From Promicromonospora panici (GTDB lineage Bacteria; Actinomycetota; Actinomycetes; Actinomycetales; Cellulomonadaceae): a stretch of 64,000 nucleotides of DNA. The notes under the pieces were generated by a model. It saw nothing but the letters and a program-made list of their open reading frames with translations, was not told where the DNA came from and made no database searches. Positions 38,732 to 47,503 of the stretch are shown piece after piece (position 1 is the first letter of the stretch; every line of letters begins with the position of its first letter). A program made the position numbers and the translations under genes. Where the stretch lies: the NCBI RefSeq assembly GCF_900608595.1, contig NZ_UWYY01000017.1, positions 62,001 through 126,000 of the forward strand, in the 5' to 3' direction.

Positions 38732-39073
38732 ATGGCGAAGATCAAGAAGGGCGACCAGGTCATCGTGATCTCGGGTCGCGACAAGGGCAAGACCGGCCGT
38801 GTGCTCGAGGTCCTCAAGGACTCCGACCGTCTCGTGGTCGAGGGTGTTCAGCGTGTCACGAAGCACACCAAGGTGGGCCAGTCGCAGCGCGGCGCCCGCA
38901 CCGGTGGCATCGAGACGGTCGAGGCGCCGATCCACGTGAGCAACGTGATGATCGTCGACCCGGAGACCAAGAAGGGCACCCGTGTCGGGTACCGCCTCGA
39001 GCAGGTGGAGCGCGACGGTCGCACCAAGACCGTCCGGATCCGCGTCGCGAAGCGCTCCGGGAAGGACATCTGA
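38732..39073 (+). CDS. rplX: 50S ribosomal protein L24
   Basis: Assembly initiator and tunnel-exit protein, 113 residues. The KOW motif KKGDQVIVISGRDKGKTGRV is at the N-terminus. ATG 38732 replaces an over-long frame from 38252. The stop overlaps the rplE start (TGATG). Confidence 0.97.
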   Translation: MAKIKKGDQVIVISGRDKGKTGRVLEVLKDSDRLVVEGVQRVTKHTKVGQSQRGARTGGIETVEAPIHVSNVMIVDPETKKGTRVGYRLEQVERDGRTKTVRIRVAKRSGKDI

Positions 39074-39645
39074 TGACCGAGACGACCATCGAGGCCCCGG
39101 CCCAGCCGCGCCTCAAGCAGAAGTACCGCGAGGAGATCCTCCCGGCGCTGATCGAGGAGTTCGGCCACAAGAACCTCCACCAGGCCGGCGGTCTCACGAA
39201 GATCGTCGTGAACATGGGTGTGGGCGACGCGGCCAAGGACTCGAAGCTCATCGAGGGCGCCATCCGCGACCTCTCGGCGATCACCGGTCAGAAGCCGCAG
39301 GTCACCAAGGCTCGCAAGTCCATCGCGCAGTTCAAGCTGCGTGAGGGCATGCCGATCGGCGCGCACGTGACGCTTCGCGGTGACCGGATGTGGGAGTTCC
39401 TCGACCGCCTGCTGGCTGTCGCGCTGCCCCGTATCCGCGACTTCCGCGGCCTGTCGCCCAAGCAGTTCGACGGGCACGGCAACTACACGTTCGGTCTCAC
39501 GGAGCAGTCGATGTTCCACGAGATCGACCAGGACAAGATCGACCGGGTCCGCGGTATGGACATCACGGTCGTGACGACGGCGACGACCGACGACGAGGGC
39601 CGCTCTCTGCTGCGCCGTCTCGGCTTCCCCTTCAAGGAGAACTGA
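39073..39645 (+). CDS. rplE: 50S ribosomal protein L5
   Basis: 5S rRNA-binding protein of the central protuberance, 190 residues. KIVVNMGVGDAAKDSKLIEGA, TGQKPQVTKARKSIAQFKLREG and RIRDFRGLSPKQFDGHGNYT are conserved. Coupled to rplX by a one-base overlap. Confidence 0.98.
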   Translation: MTETTIEAPAQPRLKQKYREEILPALIEEFGHKNLHQAGGLTKIVVNMGVGDAAKDSKLIEGAIRDLSAITGQKPQVTKARKSIAQFKLREGMPIGAHVTLRGDRMWEFLDRLLAVALPRIRDFRGLSPKQFDGHGNYTFGLTEQSMFHEIDQDKIDRVRGMDITVVTTATTDDEGRSLLRRLGFPFKEN

Positions 39646-39646
39646 C

Positions 39647-39832
39647 ATGGCGAAGAAGGCCCTGATCAACAAGGCGGCCGCCAAGCCGAAGTTCGCGGTT
39701 CGCGCCTACACCCGGTGCCAGAAGTGCGGTCGCCCGCACTCCGTTTACCGCAAGTTCGGCCTGTGCCGCATCTGCGTGCGGGAGATGGCCCACCGTGGCG
39801 AGCTTCCCGGCGTCACCAAGAGCAGCTGGTAA
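39647..39832 (+). CDS. rpsN: 30S ribosomal protein S14, zinc-binding short form
   Basis: Type Z S14 of 61 residues; C24-x2-C27 (CQKC) and C40-x2-C43 (CRIC) form the zinc site. It starts one base after the rplE stop. Many actinobacteria carry a second zinc-free S14 elsewhere, used under zinc limitation; none is in this window. Confidence 0.97.
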   Translation: MAKKALINKAAAKPKFAVRAYTRCQKCGRPHSVYRKFGLCRICVREMAHRGELPGVTKSSW

Positions 39833-39905
39833 CACAACTACGCCGTAGGTCTGTTCGGCCTCTCATGGCCGCTCGGATACCCCGGCGAGGAAGGGCAAGA
39901 GCCCG

Positions 39906-40304
39906 ATGACTATGACCGACCCGATCGCAGACATGCTGACCCGTCTGCGTAACGCGAACTCGGCGCACCACGACACGGTTTCCATGCCGTCGTCGAAGCT
40001 GAAGACGCACATTGCCGAGATCCTGCAGGCCGAGGGCTACATCAGCGGCTGGAACGTGGAGGACGCCCAGGTGGGCAAGACCCTCACGCTCGAGCTGAAG
40101 TACGGCCAGAACCGGGAGCGCGCCCTGGCGGGCGTGCGCCGCGTCTCGAAGCCCGGCCTGCGTGTCTACCGCAAGTCCACCGATCTGCCCAAGGTGCTCG
40201 GCGGCCTGGGCGTGGCGATCCTGTCCACGTCCTCCGGCCTCCTCACCGACCGGCAGGCACAGGCCAAGGGCGTCGGCGGCGAAGTCCTCGCCTACGTCTG
40301 GTAA
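39906..40304 (+). CDS. rpsH: 30S ribosomal protein S8
   Basis: Central-domain 16S binder and, in enterobacteria, spc-operon repressor; 132 residues. DPIADMLTRLRNANSAHHDTV and the C-terminal GLLTDRQAQAKGVGGEVLAYVW are typical. Starts at ATG 39906 or ATG 39912, two codons apart; GAAGGG upstream fits both. Confidence 0.97.
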   Translation: MTMTDPIADMLTRLRNANSAHHDTVSMPSSKLKTHIAEILQAEGYISGWNVEDAQVGKTLTLELKYGQNRERALAGVRRVSKPGLRVYRKSTDLPKVLGGLGVAILSTSSGLLTDRQAQAKGVGGEVLAYVW

Positions 40305-40325
40305 TCCGGAAAGGAGAAAACGCCA

Positions 40326-40862
40326 ATGTCTCGAATCGGCAAGCTTCCCGTTCCGGTCCCAGCCGGCGTGGACATCACTGTCAGCGGCGCGCTCGTGACC
40401 GTGAAGGGCCCCAAGGGTTCTCTCGAGCACAACGTGCCCGCCCCCATCAATGTCGCTCAGGAGGACGCCCAGCTCGTGGTGTCCCGCCCGGACGACGAGC
40501 GGAACTCCCGTGCGCTGCACGGCCTGACCCGCACCCTGATCGCCAACATGATCATCGGTGTGACGCAGGGCTACGAGAAGAAGCTCGAGATCGTCGGTAC
40601 TGGTTACCGCGTCGTGGCGAAGGGTTCGAGCCTCGAGTTCGCGCTCGGCTTCAGCCACCCTGTTGTCATCGAACCCCCTGCGGGTGTCACGTTCGCGGTC
40701 GAGAGCCCCACCAAGTTCTCGGTCTCGGGCATCGACAAGCAGCAGGTCGGCGAGGTCGCAGCGAACATTCGCAAGATCCGCAAGCCCGAGCCCTACAAGG
40801 GCAAGGGCGTGCGCTACGCCGGCGAGAACGTCCGCCGCAAGGTCGGAAAGGCTGGTAAGTGA
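40326..40862 (+). CDS. rplF: 50S ribosomal protein L6
   Basis: Protein near the sarcin-ricin loop and factor site, 178 residues, two repeated domains. MSRIGKLPVPVPAGVDITV at the start and KPEPYKGKGVRYAGENVRRK at the end are family signatures. GGAAAGGAG precedes the ATG. Confidence 0.98.
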   Translation: MSRIGKLPVPVPAGVDITVSGALVTVKGPKGSLEHNVPAPINVAQEDAQLVVSRPDDERNSRALHGLTRTLIANMIIGVTQGYEKKLEIVGTGYRVVAKGSSLEFALGFSHPVVIEPPAGVTFAVESPTKFSVSGIDKQQVGEVAANIRKIRKPEPYKGKGVRYAGENVRRKVGKAGK

Positions 40863-40864
40863 CG

Positions 40865-41236
40865 ATGGCTATCAAGATCCTGGGCAAGGGCAAGTCCGTC
40901 GCTCGCCAGCGTCGTCACCTGCGCCTGCGCAAGAAGATCACCGGCACCGCCGTTCGTCCGCGTCTGGTCGTCACCCGTTCCTCGCGCCACATGGTGGCGC
41001 AGGTCGTGGACGACACCGTGGGCAAGACCGTCGCGTCGGCGTCGACCCTCGAGGCCGACCTGCGTGCGTTCGACGGCGACAAGACGGCCAAGGCCCGCAA
41101 GGTCGGCGAGCTCGTCGCCGAGCGTGCCAAGGCTGTCGGCGTCGACACCGTCGTGTTCGACCGCGGCGGCAACAAGTACCACGGTCGCGTCGCTGCAGTG
41201 GCTGACGGCGCCCGCGAGGGCGGTCTGGCCCTGTGA
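40865..41236 (+). CDS. rplR: 50S ribosomal protein L18
   Basis: 5S rRNA-binding protein, 123 residues. ARQRRHLRLRKKITGTAVRP and the C-terminal FDRGGNKYHGRVAAVADGAR are typical. ATG 40865 is preferred over GTG 40859, which overlaps the rplF stop and would add two residues. Confidence 0.96.
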   Translation: MAIKILGKGKSVARQRRHLRLRKKITGTAVRPRLVVTRSSRHMVAQVVDDTVGKTVASASTLEADLRAFDGDKTAKARKVGELVAERAKAVGVDTVVFDRGGNKYHGRVAAVADGAREGGLAL

Positions 41237-41267
41237 TGACCAACGCACGGAAGAAGAGGACTCTCTG

Positions 41268-41921
41268 ATGGCTGCAGGGCAGCGCAGCGGCGCCCCCCAG
41301 GGTGCCGCCACCGAGAACAAGGACCGAAACGACCGCCGTGGTGGCGGGCGTCGGGACGACCGTCGCGGGGGGCGCGAGGAGAAGAGCGCCTTCGTCGAGA
41401 AGGTCGTCTCCATCAACCGCGTCGCCAAGGTCGTCAAGGGCGGCCGTCGCTTCAGCTTCACCGCGCTCGTCGTGGTGGGCGATGGTGACGGTACCGTCGG
41501 CGTCGGCTACGGCAAGGCCAAGGAAGTGCCGGCGGCGATCGCCAAGGGTGTCGAGGAGGCGAAGAAGAACTTCTTCCGCGTCCCTCGCATCCAGGGCACC
41601 ATCCCGCACCCCATCCAGGGTGAGGCTGCCGCCGGTGTCGTGTTCCTGCGTCCGGCGTCGCCGGGTACCGGTGTGATCGCCGGTGGTCCGGTCCGCGCCG
41701 TGCTGGAGTGCGCGGGCATTCACGACGTGCTGAGCAAGTCGCTCGGTTCGTCGAACGCGATCAACATCGTGCACGCCACGGTCGCGGCCCTGCAGGGCCT
41801 CGAGGAGCCGGCTGCTGTTGCCGCTCGTCGTGGTCTCCCGCTCGAGGACGTGGCCCCGGCCGCGCTCCTGCGCGCCCAGGCCGCCGGTCGTGCCGAGTCG
41901 ACTGCGAAGGCGGGTGCGTGA
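41268..41921 (+). CDS. rpsE: 30S ribosomal protein S5
   Basis: Decoding-fidelity protein at the mRNA entry, 217 residues. The first 45 residues are an Arg/Gly/Asp-rich extension (DRRGGGRRDDRRGG); the dsRNA-binding core starts at VSINRVAKVVKGGRRFSF and contains GYGKAKEVPAAI and PGTGVIAGGPVRAVLE. ATG 41268 follows AGAGGA. The stop overlaps the rpmD start. Confidence 0.97.
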   Translation: MAAGQRSGAPQGAATENKDRNDRRGGGRRDDRRGGREEKSAFVEKVVSINRVAKVVKGGRRFSFTALVVVGDGDGTVGVGYGKAKEVPAAIAKGVEEAKKNFFRVPRIQGTIPHPIQGEAAAGVVFLRPASPGTGVIAGGPVRAVLECAGIHDVLSKSLGSSNAINIVHATVAALQGLEEPAAVAARRGLPLEDVAPAALLRAQAAGRAESTAKAGA

Positions 41922-42103
41922 TGGCTCGACTCAAGGTGACTCAGACCAAGTCCGCCATCGGCGGCAAGCAGAACCAGCGCGACACGCTGCGGACCCTCGG
42001 CCTCAAGCGGATCGGCGACACCGCCGTGAAGGAGGACCGTGCGGAGATCCGTGGCATGGTCAAGACGGTGGCGCACCTCGTCGCCGTCGAGGAGGTCGAG
42101 TGA
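41921..42103 (+). CDS. rpmD: 50S ribosomal protein L30
   Basis: Small protein of 60 residues, full length. LKVTQTKSAIGGKQNQRDTL and MVKTVAHLVAVEEV fit the family. Begins at the one-base overlap with rpsE (TGATG) and ends 2 bases before rplO. Confidence 0.97.
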   Translation: MARLKVTQTKSAIGGKQNQRDTLRTLGLKRIGDTAVKEDRAEIRGMVKTVAHLVAVEEVE

Positions 42104-42105
42104 TC

Positions 42106-42558
42106 ATGGCGGAGAACAAGCCGCTGAAGATGCACCACCTCCGTCCGGCCCCCGGCGCCAAGACCGCGAAGACCCGTGTGGGTCGCGGTGAGGCGTCGAA
42201 GGGTAAGACGGCAGGTCGTGGTACCAAGGGTACGAAGGCTCGTTACCAGGTCCCCGCTGGCTTCGAGGGTGGGCAGATGCCTCTGCACATGCGCCTCCCG
42301 AAGCTGCGTGGGTTCAAGAACCCGTTCCGCGTGGAGTTCCAGGTCGTGAACCTGGACAAGCTCTCCGCGCTGTTCCCCGAGGGTGGCACCGTCACCGTCG
42401 AGGACCTCGTCGCCAAGGGGGCGGTCCGCAAGGGTCAGCCCGTGAAGGTGCTGGGCAACGGTGAGATCGACGTCAAGCTCGAGATCGCGGTCGACCGCGT
42501 CTCGGCGTCCGCCAAGGAGAAGATCCTGGCGGCCGGCGGTACGGTCTCGGAGGCCTGA
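42106..42558 (+). CDS. rplO: 50S ribosomal protein L15
   Basis: Late-assembly protein, 150 residues. HHLRPAPGAKTAKTRVGRGE and GFEGGQMPLHMRLPKLRGF are conserved; the C-terminus has KILAAGGTV. GGAGG lies in the end of rpmD before ATG 42106. Followed by a terminator-like hairpin, which separates it from secY. Confidence 0.97.
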   Translation: MAENKPLKMHHLRPAPGAKTAKTRVGRGEASKGKTAGRGTKGTKARYQVPAGFEGGQMPLHMRLPKLRGFKNPFRVEFQVVNLDKLSALFPEGGTVTVEDLVAKGAVRKGQPVKVLGNGEIDVKLEIAVDRVSASAKEKILAAGGTVSEA

Positions 42559-42567
42559 GACAGCTGG

Positions 42568-42602
42568 CAGGGCCGGCGGCGCGCGATGCGCGGCCGGCCC
42601 TG
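42568..42602 (+). terminator. Terminator-like hairpin after rplO
   Basis: Perfect 10-base arms CAGGGCCGGC (42568-42577) and GCCGGCCCTG (42593-42602) with a GC-rich 15-base loop, followed by TGTGCTCTCTTG. It ends or attenuates the S10-spc transcript. A TAGAAT -10-like box at 42661-42666 may begin the secY-adk-map transcript, but its -35 is poor. Confidence 0.65.
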
Positions 42603-42772
42603 TGTGCTCTCTTGAGAAATTTCTGGAGCGCACGTGGTCCGAGAGACCCCGTGGGCAACGTAGAATCCGACTCGGTCTGGCTGCACCGTTGTGGTCCGGC
42701 CCACGTTCGACACACCTCGCCGGCGTCCCGCCGGCGACACGAGATCCCGCAACGGCGGGCCAGGAGGATAGG

Positions 42773-44068
42773 GTGCTCAGCGCTTTCGGCCGGGCTTTCC
42801 GGACGCCAGACCTGCGGCGCAAGCTGCTGTTCACGATCGCGATCATGGCGATCTTCCGGCTCGGGTCGTTCATCCCGACTCCCGGCGTGGACTACACGAA
42901 CGTGCAGCAATGTATCGCATCGGAGAACAACGACAGTCTGCTGGGCCTGATCAACGTCTTCAGTGGCGGCGCACTGCTGCAGCTGTCGATCTTCGCCCTC
43001 GGGATCATGCCGTACATCACGGCAAGCATCATCGTGCAGCTGCTTCGTGTGGTGATCCCACGCTTCGAGGCGCTGCACAAGGAGGGTCAGTCGGGCCAGA
43101 CCAAGCTGACCCAGTACACGCGCTACCTGACGATCGCCCTCGCGATCCTGCAGTCCACGACCGTCATCACGACGGCACGCCAGGGCGTGCTCTTCCAGAA
43201 CTGCGGGCTCGACGTCATCGCGGACGACAGCATCCTGACCTCGATCCTCATGGTCATCACCATGACCGCCGGTACCGGCCTCGTCATGTGGCTCGGCGAG
43301 CTGATCACCGAGCGTGGCGTCGGCAACGGCATGTCGCTGCTGATCTTCACGTCGATCGCGGCGAGCTTCCCGACGTCGCTGTGGTCGATCGCCGGTGGCG
43401 CCAACGGCGCCCTGAACTTCACGATCATGCTCCTGGTCATCATCCTGGTGATCGGCCTCGTGGTCTTCGTCGAGCAGTCGCAGCGCCGCATCCCGGTGCA
43501 GTACGCGAAGCGCATGGTGGGCCGGCGCATGTACGGCGGCACCAGCACGTACATCCCGATCAAGATCAACATGTCCGGTGTGATCCCCGTGATCTTCGCC
43601 GCGTCGATCCTCGCCATCCCGGGCCTGCTCGCGCAGTTCGGCGACCAGGGGGCCGACTGGGTCGTCTGGGTCTCCAACAACCTGGTCCAGCAGTCGTCGC
43701 CGCTGTATATCGCGGTCTACACGCTGATGATCATCTTCTTCTGCTTCTTCTACACCTCGATCACGTTCAACCCGGACGAGGTCGCGGACAACATGAAGAA
43801 GTACGGCGGCTTCATCCCCGGCATCCGCGCCGGCCGCCCCACGGCGGAGTACCTCGACTTCGTGATCACCCGGATCACCTCCGCCGGTTCCGTGTACCTC
43901 GCGCTGATCGCGCTGATCCCGACGCTGGTGCTCGTCTTCCTGGGCGTCAGCACCAACCTGCCCTTCGGCGGTGCCTCGATCCTCATCGTGGTCGGCGTCG
44001 GGCTGGATACGGTCAAGCAGATCGATTCGCAGCTGCAGCAGCGCCACTACGAAGGATTTCTCCGTTGA
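42773..44068 (+). CDS. secY: Preprotein translocase subunit SecY
   Basis: Channel of the Sec translocon, 431 residues with ten membrane helices. FRLGSFIPTPGVDYTNV precedes the plug, GIMPYITASIIVQLL forms helix 2, and the cytoplasmic loops with YAKRMVGRRMYGGTSTYIPIK are conserved. GTG 42773 follows AGGAGG. Partner SecE is at 7305. The stop is overlapped by the adk TTG start. Confidence 0.98.
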   Translation: MLSAFGRAFRTPDLRRKLLFTIAIMAIFRLGSFIPTPGVDYTNVQQCIASENNDSLLGLINVFSGGALLQLSIFALGIMPYITASIIVQLLRVVIPRFEALHKEGQSGQTKLTQYTRYLTIALAILQSTTVITTARQGVLFQNCGLDVIADDSILTSILMVITMTAGTGLVMWLGELITERGVGNGMSLLIFTSIAASFPTSLWSIAGGANGALNFTIMLLVIILVIGLVVFVEQSQRRIPVQYAKRMVGRRMYGGTSTYIPIKINMSGVIPVIFAASILAIPGLLAQFGDQGADWVVWVSNNLVQQSSPLYIAVYTLMIIFFCFFYTSITFNPDEVADNMKKYGGFIPGIRAGRPTAEYLDFVITRITSAGSVYLALIALIPTLVLVFLGVSTNLPFGGASILIVVGVGLDTVKQIDSQLQQRHYEGFLR

Positions 44069-44706
44069 GCCAGACCCCCACGACCACCTCTCGCCGCGAG
44101 CTGCATGCTCGTCCGGACCAGGAGGGCCAGGTCACGCGTCTGGTCATCATGGGCCCGCAGGGCGCGGGCAAGGGTACGCAGGCAGCCCGTCTCGCCGAGG
44201 TCTTCGGGATCGTCCCGATCTCGACGGGCGACATCTTCCGCGCGAACATCGCGGGGGAGACCGAGCTGGGCAAGCTCGCGCAGGAGTACACGAACAAGGG
44301 CGACCTGGTCCCGGACGAGGTCACCAACGCGATGGTCCGCGACCGGCTCTCGGAGCCCGACGTCAAGGAGGGCTTCATCCTCGACGGGTACCCGCGCAAC
44401 TCGGCCCAGGTGACGGAGCTCGACCAGATCCTCGCCAGCCTCGGCTGGGAGCTGGACGGCGTCATCGAGCTGACGGCGGATCGTGCTGAGCTGCTCAAGC
44501 GCATCGCGAAGCGGGCCGAGGAAGAGGGCCGTGACGACGACACCGAGGAGGCCATCACCCGCCGCCTCGACATCTACGCGGAGCAGACGGCCCCGCTGAC
44601 GGCGGCCTACAGCGAGCGCGATCTGCTGGTGCAGGTCGACGGGCTCGGCGAGATCGCCGAGGTCACCGACCGCATCGTCGCCTCGCTCGCGACCCAGCTG
44701 GGCTGA
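44065..44706 (+). CDS. adk: Adenylate kinase
   Basis: AMP + ATP to 2 ADP, cytoplasmic; short-LID form as in actinobacteria. P-loop GPQGAGKGT (30-38), AMP-site ISTGDIFR and DGYPRNSAQ, and a short LID (GRDDDTEEAITRRL). The only in-frame start that includes the P-loop strand beta-1 is TTG 44065, overlapping the secY stop as TTGA with AAGGA upstream. This gives 213 residues, with about 23 unusual residues before VTRLVIMGP. ATG 44149 would cut into beta-1 and is unlikely. Confidence 0.93.
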   Translation: MSQTPTTTSRRELHARPDQEGQVTRLVIMGPQGAGKGTQAARLAEVFGIVPISTGDIFRANIAGETELGKLAQEYTNKGDLVPDEVTNAMVRDRLSEPDVKEGFILDGYPRNSAQVTELDQILASLGWELDGVIELTADRAELLKRIAKRAEEEGRDDDTEEAITRRLDIYAEQTAPLTAAYSERDLLVQVDGLGEIAEVTDRIVASLATQLG

Positions 44707-44709
44707 GGC

Positions 44710-45597
44710 GTGGTATTCGGGCGGGAGCGAGTCGAGTACAAGACACCGGACCAGGTGCGCCTCATGCGGCGCGCCGGTCTGGTTGTCGCGGACACGCTCG
44801 CCGCGGTCCGCGCGGCGGCCCGGCCCGGCCTGACCACCGCGGACCTGGACGCGGTCGCCGCAAAGGCGATCGACGATGCCGGAGCGGCGCCGTCGTTCCT
44901 CGGCTACCACGGCTTCACCGGGGTCGTCTGCACGTCGGTCAACGACGAGGTCATCCACGGCCTCCCGGGCAGCCGGGTGCTCGCCGCGGGAGACCTCGTC
45001 TCGATCGACTGCGGCGCCATCGTGGAGGGCTGGCACGGCGACTCGGCAATCTCGTTCGTCCTGGGAGCCGAGGGTGCACTGGACCACAAGCTGCCCGACG
45101 GCGACCTGGTCGCCGCGGGCGCGGACATCGCCGACATCGGGCTGGTCAGGACCACGGAGGCCGCCATGTGGGCGGGTATCGCGGCGCTGGCCTCCGCCAA
45201 GCGGCTGAACGCCGTGGGCGCGGCCGTGGAGGCCGCCGTCGAGATGGCGGGCCAGTTCCAGGGCGTCGAGTACGGCATCGTCGAGGAGTACGTCGGGCAC
45301 GGCATCGGCAGCGCCATGCACCAGCCGCCGGACGTGCACAACTACCGGACGTCGGGATCGGGTCCGCGGCTCCGGTCCGGGATGTGTCTGGCCATCGAGC
45401 CGATGATCACGCGCGGCGGCGCCGAGACCAAGGTCCTGGCGGACGACTGGACGGTGGTCACCGGCGACGGTTCCCGCGCGGCGCACTGGGAGCACTCCAC
45501 GGCGGTCATGGAGGACGGGATCATCGTCCTGACCGCTGTCGACGGGGGAGCGGAGCGCCTCGGGGTCTTCGGCATCGAGCCGGCCTCGCTCGACTGA
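44710..45597 (+). CDS. map: Methionine aminopeptidase, type I
   Basis: Removes the initiator Met from new proteins; 295 residues. Metal ligands D100, D111, H197, E230, E261 and the substrate His H83 are present in the order of E. coli MetAP. The spacing between D111 and H197 is about 20 residues longer than in E. coli, from an extra loop near 120-150. GTG 44710 lies 3 bases after adk. Order secY-adk-map-infA is standard. Confidence 0.95.
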   Translation: MVFGRERVEYKTPDQVRLMRRAGLVVADTLAAVRAAARPGLTTADLDAVAAKAIDDAGAAPSFLGYHGFTGVVCTSVNDEVIHGLPGSRVLAAGDLVSIDCGAIVEGWHGDSAISFVLGAEGALDHKLPDGDLVAAGADIADIGLVRTTEAAMWAGIAALASAKRLNAVGAAVEAAVEMAGQFQGVEYGIVEEYVGHGIGSAMHQPPDVHNYRTSGSGPRLRSGMCLAIEPMITRGGAETKVLADDWTVVTGDGSRAAHWEHSTAVMEDGIIVLTAVDGGAERLGVFGIEPASLD

Positions 45598-45622
45598 CAA
45601 ACTTTCACCCGGGGTCTATTTA
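45594..45622 (+). promoter_or_regulatory. Sigma-A promoter overlapping the map stop codon
   Basis: CTGACA, 17-base spacer, TATTTA: a good match. The -35 contains the map stop TGA. It should drive the following membrane-protein gene, with transcription starting near 45629. Confidence 0.62.
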
Positions 45623-45652
45623 ACTCGGAGTCAGTTGGCTACGATCGGCCCT

Positions 45653-46111
45653 GTGACCGACGAAGCGCACACCCCGCCCAGCACCGCCGGCTCTCCGTCC
45701 GGTGGGGAAGCCGCGCCGCACGGGGACACCACCTATGCGACGCCTGCGCACGCCGTGCCCGGAACGGCGCGAGGTCCCTGGTACATCCGGGTCCTCGCCG
45801 CTGTGGGGCGCGGTCTCAAGCGGTTCGGGCTCTGGCTCGCGGTCTGGTGCCGTCGCCTCGCACCGAGCCCTTTCGTCTGGGTCGGCATAGTGCTCGGCTT
45901 CGGCACGTCGCTCCTCGTGTGGGAGTCGGTGCTGCTGCTCGGCATAGCGGTCTGGCTGCTCGGGGTGTGGCTCTGGGTGGCGCGCGGCAGCACGGTGCTC
46001 GTCGCGCTCGGCCTGGGTATCGTGCTCGGGTGGCTCCCGATGCTGTTCTTCTTCGTCAACAGCCTGCCGCACACGATGATCGGCCTGCCCGGCGTCGAGT
46101 ACGACCTCTGA
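45653..46111 (+). CDS. Hypothetical membrane protein, 152 aa
   Basis: Not recognised. A hydrophilic Pro/Ser/Thr/Ala-rich N-terminus of about 40 residues is followed by an amphipathic stretch and three predicted membrane helices (about 75-140) ending in LPHTMIGLPGVEYDL. The start is uncertain: GTG 45653 is chosen, but TTG 45635 has GGAG 4 bases upstream and would add six residues. It interrupts map-infA and has its own promoter. Confidence 0.7.
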   Translation: MTDEAHTPPSTAGSPSGGEAAPHGDTTYATPAHAVPGTARGPWYIRVLAAVGRGLKRFGLWLAVWCRRLAPSPFVWVGIVLGFGTSLLVWESVLLLGIAVWLLGVWLWVARGSTVLVALGLGIVLGWLPMLFFFVNSLPHTMIGLPGVEYDL

Positions 46112-46168
46112 ACGGCGTCGCGTGGCGAGACTCACGGCCTGCGGCGCATGCCGGCGTCCGCCTGCGCT

Positions 46169-46196
46169 TTGAATGCTTTCCGAAGTGACGTAGGCT
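46169..46196 (+). promoter_or_regulatory. Candidate promoter for infA and the alpha operon
   Basis: TTGAAT, 16-base spacer, TAGGCT, about 210 bases before infA. The leader between 46200 and 46400 contains no supportable gene. Confidence 0.5.
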
Positions 46197-46406
46197 AGAC
46201 CGCTGGGTGTAGTCCGTTCAACGCCTCCAGTTCTTCAACGGGTGCCATCGGCGCCTGCCGGTCCCCGCGCACGCGGGGCGCAGGCCGAGGCACACGAGGT
46301 AGGCGGCACACGGACGCACACGACATCCACACCCGACTGTCGGCTTCGCAGGGCTCCTGCGATGCCGTGGGCGTGGAAGCAGTCACGACGAGAGTTAGCG
46401 GAGGAT

Positions 46407-46628
46407 ATGGCAAAGAAGGACGGTGTCATCGAGATCGAGGGCAGCGTGATCGAGGCTCTGCCGAACGCGATGTTCCGCGTGGAGCTGTCGAACGGTCACA
46501 AGGTTCTCGCGCACATCTCGGGCAAGATGCGTCAGCACTACATCCGGATCCTTCCTGAGGACCGCGTGGTGGTGGAGCTCAGCCCGTACGACCTGTCCCG
46601 CGGCCGGATCGTCTACCGCTACAAGTAG
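46407..46628 (+). CDS. infA: Translation initiation factor IF-1
   Basis: A-site-blocking S1-fold factor, 73 residues, full length. KKDGVIEIEGSVIEALPNAM, HISGKMRQHYIRI and ELSPYDLSRGRIVYRYK match the family. GGAGGAT precedes the ATG. Confidence 0.98.
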   Translation: MAKKDGVIEIEGSVIEALPNAMFRVELSNGHKVLAHISGKMRQHYIRILPEDRVVVELSPYDLSRGRIVYRYK

Positions 46629-46756
46629 TCAGTCCCCGATCCGGGGCTACGTCGTCCACGGCCTGGCCGGAGGTGACGTCGCCGCATGATCGACCACCCA
46701 CGACACTGCTGCGTGCGTCCCGGGAGACCGGATGTGCGTCGCGGAGGAAAAATCCG

Positions 46757-46870
46757 ATGAAGGTCAAGCCGAGCGTCAAGAAGATCTGCGACAAGTGCAA
46801 GGTGATTCGCCGGCACGGTCGCGTCATGGTGATCTGCGACAACCTGCGCCACAAGCAGCGCCAGGGCTGA
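46757..46870 (+). CDS. rpmJ: 50S ribosomal protein L36, zinc form
   Basis: 37 residues. C11, C14, C27 and H32 form the zinc site (CDKCKVIRRHGRVMVICDN). ATG 46757 has GGAGG upstream; longer in-frame starts are spurious. The gap to rpsM (183 bases) holds short hairpins such as GGTGGC-TGAG-GCCACC. Confidence 0.98.
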   Translation: MKVKPSVKKICDKCKVIRRHGRVMVICDNLRHKQRQG

Positions 46871-47053
46871 TCACTCCCCGGGCATCCGCCCGGGTCGGTG
46901 GCTGAGGCCACCACCAGCGCACCACCTCGAACCTCACCCAGCGGGCAACCGTGCGGGAGAGGGGAACCCTCGGTCCGGAGGCCGGGGCCCGCGTGAATCG
47001 CGGGATGGCGGTGCGGCAGACCTCCGACGAGCAGTACAGGAGCCGGAAGGCAC

Positions 47054-47428
47054 ATGGCACGTCTTATCGGCGTCGACCTCCCCCGCGACAAGCGGCTTGA
47101 GGTTGCGCTCACTTACATCTTCGGTGTGGGTCGTACCCGCGCGAAGCAGACCCTGGCCGCCACGGGCATCAGCCCGGACGTCCGCGTGAAGGACCTCGGC
47201 GACGCCGAGCTCGTCGCGCTCCGTGACCACCTCGAGGGCAACTTCAAGCTCGAGGGTGACCTCCGCCGTGAGGTCGCGGCCGACATCCGCCGCAAGGTCG
47301 AGATCGGCACCTACCAGGGCCTGCGCCACCGTCGCGGCCTGCCGGTGCGTGGTCAGCGCACCAAGACCAACGCGCGTACCCGCAAGGGTCCCAAGCGCAC
47401 CGTCGCGGGCAAGAAGAAGGCCCGCTGA
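47054..47428 (+). CDS. rpsM: 30S ribosomal protein S13
   Basis: Head protein contacting P-site tRNA, 124 residues. ARLIGVDLPRDKRLEVALTY, IFGVGRTRAK and YQGLRHRRGLPVRGQRTKTN are typical. AGGAG lies upstream of the ATG. First ribosomal gene of the alpha cluster after rpmJ. Confidence 0.98.
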   Translation: MARLIGVDLPRDKRLEVALTYIFGVGRTRAKQTLAATGISPDVRVKDLGDAELVALRDHLEGNFKLEGDLRREVAADIRRKVEIGTYQGLRHRRGLPVRGQRTKTNARTRKGPKRTVAGKKKAR

Positions 47429-47503
47429 TAGCAGTCCGTGGAGCGGTCAGCTCACCGAGCTGAGACCGCCCCGGTCCGATCAGACCAGGAGATTTCAGAA
47501 CAC

